A DNA stretch of 64,000 nucleotides from Chryseobacterium sp. IHB B 17019 (GTDB lineage Bacteria; Bacteroidota; Bacteroidia; Flavobacteriales; Weeksellaceae). The notes beneath the pieces are model-generated. The model did no database searches. It had not been told where the DNA came from and was given only the letters and a program-made list of their open reading frames with translations. The translations under genes and the position numbers were made by a program. The stretch covers positions 1,798,001 to 1,862,000 of the forward strand of contig NZ_CP013293.1 of assembly GCF_001456155.1 (NCBI RefSeq), in the 5' to 3' direction. Shown here piece by piece: positions 8,837 to 17,085 of the stretch; position 1 is the first letter of the stretch, and every line of letters starts with the position of its first letter.

Positions 8837-9028
8837 TTAAACATCTAATAATAAATATTTAAAAACCAAATACGATATAACTAAACACATCGTAAAAGTA
8901 CCTGTAAAAGACAAAATATTTAAGTATAATTTATGTCTGGATTTTACAGTAAACATTTCAAAAAATTTCATTGAACAATAGGAAAATCCAAGATATATGG
9001 CTATCAAAATCATTAGCTCTTTTTGCAT
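8837..9028 (-). CDS. Small two-span membrane protein (hypothetical)
   Basis: A 63-residue frame starting at the ATG at 9028, with two hydrophobic segments (residues about 6-22 and 38-58), an intervening basic loop and no recognised family. A frame extension to TTG at 9046 exists, but that TTG is part of a TAGTTTTG promoter-like element, so the ATG is preferred. It is convergent with the secreted protein upstream. Short and unverified: support comes from the membrane pattern and a correctly placed promoter. Confidence 0.4.
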   Translation of the reverse strand: MQKELMILIAIYLGFSYCSMKFFEMFTVKSRHKLYLNILSFTGTFTMCLVISYLVFKYLLLDV

Positions 9029-9043
9029 GCATTTATGTTTTTC

Positions 9044-9076
9044 CAAAACTAATTATTTCAGTTAAATAAATATCAA
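9044..9076 (-). promoter_or_regulatory. Candidate promoter for the small membrane protein
   Basis: On the minus strand TTG (complement of 9074-9076) is followed after 22 bases by TAGTTTTG (9044-9051). The ATG lies 15 bases further on. Confidence 0.35.
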
Positions 9077-9250
9077 TTGATAATCATAAAATTCATTAAA
9101 TATTATTTCCAGATAATAAGCAGTATCATGGCTCCTCTTTCTTAATAATTTGATTTAATTTCTCACCCATATTAAGCATACAGAAAAGAATCTTAAGTCA
9201 CCAAAACAAATTAATACTGAATAACTTACAATTTTTAAAATTAAAAAGCT

Positions 9251-9258
9251 TAATTTTG
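9251..9258 (+). promoter_or_regulatory. -7 element for the J-domain/KTSC gene
   Basis: TAATTTTG matches TAnnTTTG and lies 21 bases before the ATG at 9280. Its last three bases form a TTG that can be mistaken for a start codon. Confidence 0.5.
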
Positions 9259-9279
9259 CACCCCGAAATAAGGATCATT

Positions 9280-9726
9280 ATGAAAAGAGTTGTTGAGCAC
9301 AGAAAGCTTCTTGGGGTTGATAAAACCGCTACTTTAAAAGATTTAAAAACAATTTACAGAAATACAATGAAGGATACTCATCCTGATAAATTTGTAAATG
9401 ACGAAGCTGGCAAACTGGAGGCGGAAGAAAAAAGCAAGTCTGTGATTGAAGCCTACCATTTTTTGGTGAGCATCAACCCGGAAACACAGGAAAAATATAA
9501 AGAAGAATATACCGAGACGATTACAAAATCCAATATTCAGGATTTTTACCTTGAAAAAGCAGTTCTTACGGTTCAGCATTTGAACGGAAATATCTATGAA
9601 TACATCGGTGTTCCAAGAAATACATACATCAAAATGGTTAATGCTGATTCCCCGAGCCGTTTTGCAAGAAGACATATCTATGGAAGTTTTATCTATAGAA
9701 AGTCTGGTGAGGTAATGGCGGATTAA
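9280..9726 (+). CDS. J-domain protein fused to a KTSC domain
   Basis: A 148-residue protein. Residues about 5-65 form a J-like domain, with LLGVDKTATLKDLKTIYR as helix I/II and the diagnostic HPD tripeptide in DTHPDKF. Residues about 85-140 form a KTSC domain (LTVQHLNGNIYEYIGVP then PSRFARRHIYGSFIYRKS). J domains stimulate DnaK ATPase; the KTSC role is unknown. The frame can be extended to a TTG at 9256, but that codon lies in the -7 promoter element. A terminator follows within 20 bases. Confidence 0.8.
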   Translation: MKRVVEHRKLLGVDKTATLKDLKTIYRNTMKDTHPDKFVNDEAGKLEAEEKSKSVIEAYHFLVSINPETQEKYKEEYTETITKSNIQDFYLEKAVLTVQHLNGNIYEYIGVPRNTYIKMVNADSPSRFARRHIYGSFIYRKSGEVMAD

Positions 9727-9746
9727 TTTTACAATTACAATATAAT

Positions 9747-9779
9747 AAAGCTTTCAGGGTAATCTTTGGAAGCTTTTTT
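9747..9779 (+). terminator. Terminator of the J-domain/KTSC gene
   Basis: AAAGCTTTC (9747-9755) pairs with GGAAGCTTT (9768-9776) with one T-G wobble, followed by T residues. Confidence 0.7.
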
Positions 9780-9910
9780 ATTGCTTATACATTAAACACT
9801 TCGCTTGTCTTTCCAGAGAAATCCAGGTGTGAACCTTTTCAACTATTTATTACCATTGCTTAGATCTTAATCTTTGAGATTGTTCTTCGTTTCACTCATC
9901 GCAATGACGA

Positions 9911-9940
9911 AAAAAGCGCATCATTTCTGATACGCTTTTT
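9911..9940 (-). terminator. Terminator of the efflux operon
   Basis: A 13-base stem with one mismatch (9911-9923 against 9928-9940) flanked by A and T runs. It sits 24 bases past the stop of the RND gene and can act on either strand. Confidence 0.65.
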
Positions 9941-9963
9941 CGGTTAATTAAAGGTTATTATAT

Positions 9964-12900
9964 TTATGATTCTAAACCTAAATCATCATCCTTTTTCTTG
10001 TGATACTCTTCAAACTCCTGAGGATACAGCTTTTTCAGTCTTTCCTGTTCTTCAGCTTCATTTTCTGCATCGTGAGCATGTTTTTCTACATATTTTCTTC
10101 TTCTATTGATCTTACGTTTAGAAATAATGTAGAACATTACCGGCACGATGATCAATGTAAGGAAAGTAGCAAATGATAGCCCGAAAATAATGGTCCATGC
10201 TAATGGTCCCCAGAACATTACGTTGTCCCCTCCTACTGAGAAATGCGGATTCAGTGTTGTAAGGAAAGAAAACACGTCAAAGTTCAGACCCACTGCCAAC
10301 GGAATCAAACCTAAGATAGCTGTTGTAGCCGTTAATAATACAGGTCTTAAACGCTCTTTTCCGGATTCGATGATAATTTCTTTTACTTCTTCAAGTTCAA
10401 GGTCATCGTGGGTTTCAACCCCTTTTTTATGAACCAGTTCATCGAGTTTAAGAACGAAGAAGTCCATCAATACAATACCGTTCTTCACCACAACACCCGC
10501 TAATGAGATAATCCCCATCATGGTCATTAGAATTACGAAGTCCATTCCGAAAATCGCCAATCCTAAGAATACTCCGGCAAAACTCAAGAAAATCGTAGTC
10601 ATGATAATCAAAGTTTTTGAAAGCGAGTTGAACTGGAATACAATAATCGATGTTACCAACGCCATTGCCAGGAACAATGCAAACAATAGGAAATTCATGT
10701 TTTTGCCCTGCTCTTCCTGTTCACCACCGAAACTATAGGTAATTCCTTCCGGAGTTTTATAGTTTTTTAATGATGCCTGAATTTTCTGAACGATTTCATT
10801 CGCGTTATATCCTTTCAATACGTTTGAGTAAACCATGATCGTTCTGGTATTGTCTTTTCTCTTGATTTTGTTGAAAGTATTTTCTTCTTTCATGGTAGAG
10901 AAAGTAGACATCGGAACCAGAATCGGGCCGTTTTGCCCCTGCAACGTAATCGGCTGGTTAAATAGTAAACTCGTATTTCTTCTCTGATCCTGTTGTAATC
11001 TTACTGAAATATCGTAATCATCTTTTACATCTTTAAAGGTAGAAATATCCTGACCGAATAAAGCTCTACGAAGCGTAATCCCTGTATAAGCCGTCGAAAC
11101 TCCCATATTTCCAGCTGCCTCTCTATCGATATCGATAATCAATTCCGGGCTTTCTTTATTAATATCGGACTGCAGTTTTTCGATACCCGAAATTCCCTGC
11201 TTGTTTACATAAGTGATCATATTGTTGGCTTCTGTCAACAACTGATCATAATCGTCTCCCTTAAGCTCGATAGAAACTGGATAACCAACCGGCGGACCAT
11301 TTGCATCTTTTTCTACCGTAAATGTGAATCCCGGAATATTAGGAATAGCCTTTCTGATCTGCTCCATTACCTCACCCGTATCTACCCCCTGACGTTTTGC
11401 GAATTCTACAAAAGTGATCGTAGTTTTTGATTTAAATGGTGTATCAGCTTCAGAACCGGCATCAACCTGTGGATTGATAGCTCCTTTTCCCACTTGGGTT
11501 ACCATAGATTCTACCAGGAAGTTTTTTCCGGTTTTTTTGTCTTTATATTCTTTTAAAACATTTAAAATTTTTGCTTCAACCTGTTTTGTAGCAGTATTTG
11601 TTTTTGCAATATCCGTTCCTTGAGGATATTCCATATAGACAATCACTTGCTTAGGAATGTTTTCCGGGAAGAAAAGTACTTTTGAACGCCCAATCCCCAT
11701 CATTGCTCCATAAAGGATGAATGAGAAAATAAGAACTCCAATCACTCCCAAGAACCAGTATCTAGGCTTTTTGCCCTGTAATAAATTTCTTAAGAATTTC
11801 TGATACCTTTTAGCCAGATTCGGGAAAAAAGTATATTGGAAATGTTCAATTCTGTCATGGAAAAATCCTTTATACAACCATATTGCAGCAATTGCCAGTA
11901 CAGAAAGTGTTACGATTGCCAGGAAGAACTCAACACCGGTTACCAATCTTAAAACTCCGAAAACTACTGTTAAAATTGCAAAAATAATGGTGTATTTTTT
12001 AGCTTGAGAAGGTGTAATGTTTTTATTATCTAATGTCATTCCGCCTCCTGTCATGGAAGCATTGATAACCAATGCTACAAAAAGTGATGCTAAAAGAGTA
12101 ACACTAATTGTGATTGGGAAATACTTCATAAATTCTCCCATAATTCCCGGCCACATCAGCATTGGTAAAAATGCGCAAACAGTAGTCAAAGTAGAAGTAA
12201 TTACAGGGAAAGCAATCTCACCGATACCGAATTTTGATGCTTCTCTCCTTTTATACCCTTTCTCCATATTGGCGTACACGTTGTCTACAACAACGATCCC
12301 GTCATCTACCAGCATCCCGAGTCCCATTACCATTGCGAAAAGCACCATGGTATTTAAGGTAACTCCAAACATGCTCAATACCGCAAAGGCAATCAACATC
12401 GAAAGCGGAATCGCCGTCCCAACGAATAATGCATTTTTAAGCCCCATTGAGAAACTCAATACGCACATTACCAAAAGGATACCGATGAGGATATGGTTGG
12501 CAAGCTCACTTACCTGATGTTCAACGTCTGTAGATTGGTCAGACGTTAAAGAAATATCAAGATCTTTTGGAAGATATGTTTCCTGAGCTTTTTTGACTTT
12601 TTCTTTTGCCTGCTCAATAGCTGCAATCATGTTGGTTCCTGATCTTTTCTTAAGGTTGATCATCACAACATCTTTTCCGGATTCTCTTGCGTAGGTAGTT
12701 TTTTCTTTTTCTTTAAACTCTACTTTCGCAATATCCATGATCTTCACACCCGGCTTTACAACGAAATTGTTAACATCGCTAGGATTTGAAATCTGTCCTT
12801 TAATTCTGACATTTTCACGGTTTCCTTCTGTGATCAGATTACCACCGGAAATGGTGATATTTTCATTTCTGATAGCATTAATAACCTGATCAAAACTTAC

Positions 12901-13536
12901 TCCCGCAGCATTCATCTTAAAGATATCCAAAGCAACTTCCACTTCATTATCATCAACCCCTAAAACGGTTGCCTCCTTTACTTCAGGAATGTCCTCTAGA
13001 TCGTCTTTGATATCATCTGCATATTGTCTCAGTATAAATTTCGGATAATTTCCTTTTACATTAATATTCAGAATCGGAATTTCCTCGGAAATATTAAGAT
13101 CAAAAACACTTGGTTCTACTTTTGATCCCGAGTCTACTGTTGGCCAGTCCTGATCACCTTTTGCTTCATCTACTTTATCTTTAATTCTTTGTTTAGCTTC
13201 CGGCAAAGGCACTTTTTCATCAAATTCTACGGTAATCAGACAGTAGTCCTGAAATGAATTTGAAGTTACCTTATCAACTCCCGAAACGTTCTTAAATTTA
13301 TCTTCAAGCTCTTTTGTGATAAGCTTTTCAACATCTTCTGCTGAGTTTCCCGGATAAACAGAAGAAATATATATCTTATTTTCTACCACTTCCGGAAAGC
13401 TTTCTCTTGGCATAGACATGTAAGCAAAGATCCCCAGAATTACAATGATAAAAGTAAGTACATATACTGTGGTTCTATTGTCTACCGCCCAACTTGAAAA
13501 GAAAGATTCTTTTTCGTGGTGTTTATTTTCGCCCAT
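9964..13536 (-). CDS. RND efflux permease, AcrB/HAE1 family
   Basis: A 1190-residue inner-membrane proton-driven pump with the usual 12 transmembrane helices and two large periplasmic loops. The TM4 proton relay is MGLGMLVDDGIVVVDN with Asp411-Asp412, and the TM10 lysine is present in GIISLAGVVVKNGIVLMDF. It is about 140 residues longer than AcrB. Much of the excess is an insertion between the two halves (about residues 505-560) with two additional hydrophobic segments, plus an acidic/basic cytoplasmic C-tail. It is the last gene of a tetR-tolC-adaptor-pump operon. The substrate (drug, metal, fatty acid or dye) cannot be read from the sequence. Confidence 0.95.
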   Translation of the reverse strand: MGENKHHEKESFFSSWAVDNRTTVYVLTFIIVILGIFAYMSMPRESFPEVVENKIYISSVYPGNSAEDVEKLITKELEDKFKNVSGVDKVTSNSFQDYCLITVEFDEKVPLPEAKQRIKDKVDEAKGDQDWPTVDSGSKVEPSVFDLNISEEIPILNINVKGNYPKFILRQYADDIKDDLEDIPEVKEATVLGVDDNEVEVALDIFKMNAAGVSFDQVINAIRNENITISGGNLITEGNRENVRIKGQISNPSDVNNFVVKPGVKIMDIAKVEFKEKEKTTYARESGKDVVMINLKKRSGTNMIAAIEQAKEKVKKAQETYLPKDLDISLTSDQSTDVEHQVSELANHILIGILLVMCVLSFSMGLKNALFVGTAIPLSMLIAFAVLSMFGVTLNTMVLFAMVMGLGMLVDDGIVVVDNVYANMEKGYKRREASKFGIGEIAFPVITSTLTTVCAFLPMLMWPGIMGEFMKYFPITISVTLLASLFVALVINASMTGGGMTLDNKNITPSQAKKYTIIFAILTVVFGVLRLVTGVEFFLAIVTLSVLAIAAIWLYKGFFHDRIEHFQYTFFPNLAKRYQKFLRNLLQGKKPRYWFLGVIGVLIFSFILYGAMMGIGRSKVLFFPENIPKQVIVYMEYPQGTDIAKTNTATKQVEAKILNVLKEYKDKKTGKNFLVESMVTQVGKGAINPQVDAGSEADTPFKSKTTITFVEFAKRQGVDTGEVMEQIRKAIPNIPGFTFTVEKDANGPPVGYPVSIELKGDDYDQLLTEANNMITYVNKQGISGIEKLQSDINKESPELIIDIDREAAGNMGVSTAYTGITLRRALFGQDISTFKDVKDDYDISVRLQQDQRRNTSLLFNQPITLQGQNGPILVPMSTFSTMKEENTFNKIKRKDNTRTIMVYSNVLKGYNANEIVQKIQASLKNYKTPEGITYSFGGEQEEQGKNMNFLLFALFLAMALVTSIIVFQFNSLSKTLIIMTTIFLSFAGVFLGLAIFGMDFVILMTMMGIISLAGVVVKNGIVLMDFFVLKLDELVHKKGVETHDDLELEEVKEIIIESGKERLRPVLLTATTAILGLIPLAVGLNFDVFSFLTTLNPHFSVGGDNVMFWGPLAWTIIFGLSFATFLTLIIVPVMFYIISKRKINRRRKYVEKHAHDAENEAEEQERLKKLYPQEFEEYHKKKDDDLGLES

Positions 13537-13566
13537 AATTATTTATTTATTTCAATGAGTTTATTT

Positions 13567-14820
13567 TTAAGAAATTTTAATTTTCTGTCCTTCTGTCAGG
13601 TTTTTAGAACCATCAGTAATTACGGTATCTCCAGATTTCAGACCTTGTGTAATTTCTACGCTGTTTTCAGACTTTTGCCCTGTTTCTACATACACTTTTT
13701 TGGCAATTGCATTTTCACCATTGATATTGGTTGCAATGAAAACATAGGTTTTATGGGCTGCGTCTTCATAAATATATTGAGCCGGAATCTGTAATGCAGA
13801 AGGATTCACATAATCCTGAATCTTTATTTGAGCCAATAAGTTTGGTTTTATATATCCACCTTCATTTGAAACAGGAATCTGAATAAGGAAAGTTCTTGTT
13901 GCAGGATCAATATAGTTTCCAACCAATCTTACACTTGATTTAATAGATTTGTTGAGTGCCGGAAAATTGATCTCTACGCTTGTACCCGGTTTTACGTTGG
14001 CCAGATATGTTTCAGGAACTTTGGCTTCTACGCGCATTACTCCAAGACTGATCAATTTTACGATATCCGTAGCCGGAGCAGCAGATACAGCCTGTCCGTT
14101 TTGTGTAATTACTTTATCAATCACCCCACTAAACGGAGCAACGATTGTTGTTTTCACCAAGTTTGCTCTTATCGCATCAGCAGCTTTTTGTGTAGCGGCA
14201 ACCTGACTTTGAGCAGCAGCAATTTGTTTCTGAGCAGATTCGTAATTGGTTTTCGCCTGAAGATATTGGTATTCTGAACCAATTTTTTGTTTCCAAAGAG
14301 CACTTTGTTTTTCATAAGTAATTCTCGACAAATTAGCCTGAGATTTTACCTGCTGAAGCTGTGAATTGGCTGCAGAAACCTGGATTAAAGCTTGCTTATG
14401 CTGATCATTAAGACCTCCATCCGCAATTCTGCCTATTACCTGCCCCTTGTTTACTCTTTGCCCTTCTTTTACATAAAGCGTTAATGTTCCATTGAATTGA
14501 GACTGTACATTCACATCCTGATCTGTTGTAACATTTCCTTGTATCTCAACATTGTGTGCAAATGAACTCTGCTGTAGTTTCTGTACGGAAACATACCCTA
14601 CAGTCTGGCTTACGCCTAATGCCGAAAGGTTTTTATCTACCTCAGACATGATATTGTTCAGACTGTCCATTTTTGCTTTCTGACGGTCTTTATATGCTTG
14701 CAGCCCTTTTACATCTTTGGTTTTGATAAGAGCTTCTAAAGTTTTATCTTGTGTAGCACCTTCCTTCTTGCAGGCTGCAAGGGTAAGTAATAATGCTAGT
14801 GGAAGAAATATTTTTTTCAT
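13567..14820 (-). CDS. RND efflux periplasmic adaptor (membrane fusion protein)
   Basis: A 417-residue lipoprotein adaptor. The N-terminus MKKIFLPLALLLTLAACKKE is a lipoprotein signal with lipobox LAAC, and the Lys-Lys after Cys gives no surface-export signal, fitting a periplasmic location. It has a lipoyl half-motif (GTLTLYVKEGQRVNKGQVIG), a coiled-coil hairpin at about residues 150-215 (rich in Gln and Ala), the second lipoyl half (FSGVIDKVITQNGQ) and beta-barrel domains to the C-terminus. It bridges the RND pump to the TolC-like channel, and both genes are adjacent. Confidence 0.93.
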   Translation of the reverse strand: MKKIFLPLALLLTLAACKKEGATQDKTLEALIKTKDVKGLQAYKDRQKAKMDSLNNIMSEVDKNLSALGVSQTVGYVSVQKLQQSSFAHNVEIQGNVTTDQDVNVQSQFNGTLTLYVKEGQRVNKGQVIGRIADGGLNDQHKQALIQVSAANSQLQQVKSQANLSRITYEKQSALWKQKIGSEYQYLQAKTNYESAQKQIAAAQSQVAATQKAADAIRANLVKTTIVAPFSGVIDKVITQNGQAVSAAPATDIVKLISLGVMRVEAKVPETYLANVKPGTSVEINFPALNKSIKSSVRLVGNYIDPATRTFLIQIPVSNEGGYIKPNLLAQIKIQDYVNPSALQIPAQYIYEDAAHKTYVFIATNINGENAIAKKVYVETGQKSENSVEITQGLKSGDTVITDGSKNLTEGQKIKIS

Positions 14821-14863
14821 GTGGAATATTATTTTTTGTTTGAATGATTAAAAGATTGGAAAA

Positions 14864-16213
14864 TTATAATTCTCCTTTTGCTTTGTCAAGAGCTACTTTT
14901 GCCTGGATCAAATTAATTGCAGACTCATAAAGCTGTGATTGAGATGTATACAACTGCGTTTCACTATTCTGCAAATCGAAGCTGCTTCCAAGACCTTCCT
15001 TAAATTTTATCTGTTCTTTACGATAGATATTTGAAGATAGCTTTATCAGATCCTGTGCAGTTTTATAGCTTTCAAAAGCATTGTTGTAGTCTACAGATTT
15101 TTCGTAATAATCTTTTTTAAGACTTCTTTCTGTATCTACTTTATCCATTTGAGCTTTTTTCACTTCAAGCTTAGCCTGCTGTGTTTGCCAGTGTCTCTGC
15201 AACCCGCTGAAAATAGGAATATCCAGCTGCAATCCTACAATAGAAGTATTAAACCATTGCTGATCTCTGTCGAAAAAGGTAAAGGTGTTGCTGTTCCCGT
15301 TATAATTAGTGCTTGCAAAACCGGATAATGATGGTAAAGACTTAGATTTCTGATATTTCAACTGCAATTCTGAAACCTTCAATGCATTGTTTCTCAATCT
15401 CATATCAATATGGTTGCTGATATCGAAATTTTCATTCTGATCTACCAGCACCTGATTCTTTTGAACCATCTCTTCCAGTGTCGTAGAAAGCTCCAGATTT
15501 TGATCTAAAGGATACCCCATCAGATATTTAAGAGCCATAACAAGCTTGGTTCTTGTTCTCTTCAGGTTTTCCCTGTTTGTCTGCAGGTTTTTGTAGCTGT
15601 ATTCCAGTTGCTCTACATTCTGCTCCTCTATTAATCCTACTTTATAAGTTTCTCTGGTGTCATTTAAAGTTTTTTCAGCAACTTTAATGTTTTCTTCCAG
15701 GGTATTGATGTTTTCATCAGTGACAATTACTGCTGCATAGGCCATCATGATCCCTTCTTTTACACTTATTTCGGTTTTTTCTTCAGCTAGTGCAGATGTT
15801 TCTCTGTAAGCTTTTGCAGATTGTAATCCAACCAGGTATGAACCATTAAAAAGTAACTGTTTTAGGGTAATTCCGGCACTTGCAGTTTGTTTCAGTCCGA
15901 ACTGTACAGGAATATAGGTTCCGGGAGTTCCTCCTGCAATTTCTGCTGGCAAAAGCTGCACAGGAATTTTCAGATAGTAATTGTAAGTACCTTGAGCATC
16001 AATCTGAGGAAGCCCGATCCCCGTAGTTTCCTTCACTTTTTGGGAAGCAATTTCCTGATCTATTCTGGCCTTTTTTACATTGACGTTGTTTGCAACAGCA
16101 TAGTCTAAACTCTGCTCCACTGTAAAGCTTTGCTGAGCCTGTAAAAAGCCGGAAATCATAAATGCAGCAGCCATCCCAATTTTCAGCTTTGCAGTTATAC
16201 GTTGTCTTTCCAT
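14864..16213 (-). CDS. TolC family outer-membrane efflux channel
   Basis: A 449-residue protein with a signal peptide ending near FLQAQ and the repeated outer-membrane efflux (OEP) structure: two long helical regions around residues 30-220 and 260-449 separated by short beta segments. The SFTVEQSLDYAVANNVNVKK start and the terminal LIQAKVALDKAKGEL are typical. It is the second gene of the efflux operon, 43 bases before the adaptor. Confidence 0.92.
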   Translation of the reverse strand: MERQRITAKLKIGMAAAFMISGFLQAQQSFTVEQSLDYAVANNVNVKKARIDQEIASQKVKETTGIGLPQIDAQGTYNYYLKIPVQLLPAEIAGGTPGTYIPVQFGLKQTASAGITLKQLLFNGSYLVGLQSAKAYRETSALAEEKTEISVKEGIMMAYAAVIVTDENINTLEENIKVAEKTLNDTRETYKVGLIEEQNVEQLEYSYKNLQTNRENLKRTRTKLVMALKYLMGYPLDQNLELSTTLEEMVQKNQVLVDQNENFDISNHIDMRLRNNALKVSELQLKYQKSKSLPSLSGFASTNYNGNSNTFTFFDRDQQWFNTSIVGLQLDIPIFSGLQRHWQTQQAKLEVKKAQMDKVDTERSLKKDYYEKSVDYNNAFESYKTAQDLIKLSSNIYRKEQIKFKEGLGSSFDLQNSETQLYTSQSQLYESAINLIQAKVALDKAKGEL

Positions 16214-16308
16214 AATTTTATACTTCGTTTATTTTTTTAATGTATTTTTTTTCTTTAATGTATATATTTCTTCTTGACGATTTAAATCTTAAAATACTTT
16301 AACATTAT

Positions 16309-16902
16309 TTAATTTTTAAATAATAAATTCAGAATAATGTCTTTTCTTTCAGAAATAATTTTGTCAAATTCTTCTTCACTGATCATAAGATTCTCCATTA
16401 ATAAAGGTCTTACCGCACTTGGAAACACCAAAAGGGAAACCATATTCAACACGAATTGGATGGGTTTCATTTTTTCGATATTTCCCAGTTCCATTTCTGA
16501 TTCTATGTCTTTGTAGAGCTTGTGTAATTCGTCTTCTTCAATATCTTTTTTGTGACAGTTTCCTTTGTTGATCTGTGAAACAATGTACGTTTCGAGGTAC
16601 GGATACTGAAGGCTTGTTGACAAACTTCCCTCTATAAACTGACCTATTTTTTCCTTGAAAGGCAGATCTGAATTCATGATAATTTCAGATTTTTCGTGTT
16701 CTACTTTCTGTGCTTCATCAAAAATAATCTGAATAAGGTTATCTCTTGAACGGAAGTAGTAGTTGATCAGCGTTCTGTTGACACCAGCTGCATCGGCAAT
16801 TTCCTGTGTAGTGGCATCAAACTTACCTTTCACAAAGAATAAATTCTTCGCTGTATCCTTGATTAATTCTTGTGTTTGGTCTTTTTTTGCTTGATTTGAC
16901 AT
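16309..16902 (-). CDS. TetR family repressor of the efflux operon
   Basis: A 197-residue regulator. The N-terminal helix-turn-helix is TTQEIADAAGVNRTLINYYF (about residues 26-45), followed by a large ligand-binding helical domain. It is the first gene of the efflux operon, so it most likely represses its own transcription and that of the tolC, adaptor and pump genes. Two palindromes of the form TTGTTAAACAA flank its promoter and are the likely binding sites. Confidence 0.92.
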   Translation of the reverse strand: MSNQAKKDQTQELIKDTAKNLFFVKGKFDATTQEIADAAGVNRTLINYYFRSRDNLIQIIFDEAQKVEHEKSEIIMNSDLPFKEKIGQFIEGSLSTSLQYPYLETYIVSQINKGNCHKKDIEEDELHKLYKDIESEMELGNIEKMKPIQFVLNMVSLLVFPSAVRPLLMENLMISEEEFDKIISERKDIILNLLFKN

Positions 16903-16903
16903 T

Positions 16904-16916
16904 TTTGTTAAACAAA
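16904..16916. promoter_or_regulatory. Candidate TetR operator 1
   Basis: TTTGTTAAACAAA is a perfect 6+1+6 palindrome, placed between the transcription start region and the tetR start codon. Confidence 0.55.
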
Positions 16917-16922
16917 TTTGTG

Positions 16923-16952
16923 CAAATATAAATCAATCAAATGTTTTGACAA
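16923..16952 (-). promoter_or_regulatory. Promoter of the tetR-efflux operon
   Basis: On the minus strand a TTG (complement of 16950-16952), exactly 19 bases, then TATATTTG (16923-16930). This is a full match to the Bacteroidetes consensus, 20 bases before the ATG. Confidence 0.7.
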
Positions 16953-16954
16953 AA

Positions 16955-16965
16955 TTGTTAAACAA
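16955..16965. promoter_or_regulatory. Candidate TetR operator 2
   Basis: TTGTTAAACAA repeats the core of operator 1 as a perfect 5+1+5 palindrome. Its centre is 50 bases from that of operator 1, and it sits just upstream of the -33 TTG. Confidence 0.5.
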
Positions 16966-17059
16966 AATAATTAATGGAAATTATTATGATATGCATCAGG
17001 TTTTTGAATATATCAGTTAGATTAATATTTCTTAATCCTTATTAAATGTGGTATTGTCA

Positions 17060-17067
17060 TATATTTG
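17060..17067 (+). promoter_or_regulatory. -7 element for the T9SS cargo gene
   Basis: TATATTTG matches TAnnTTTG, 18 bases before the ATG at 17086. No TTG -33 element at the standard distance. Confidence 0.45.
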
Positions 17068-17085
17068 CCGGAAAATTAGTAACCG

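Noticed and set aside
9840..9915. Possible dispersed repeat near TTCGTTTCACTCATCGCAAT
   Set aside because: Only one copy in the window and no internal symmetry, so repeat status cannot be supported.
12017..12517. A 166-residue + strand frame opposite the RND pump gene
   Set aside because: It is the complement of transmembrane coding sequence, has no family pattern, and the opposite strand encodes a conserved pump across the whole interval.
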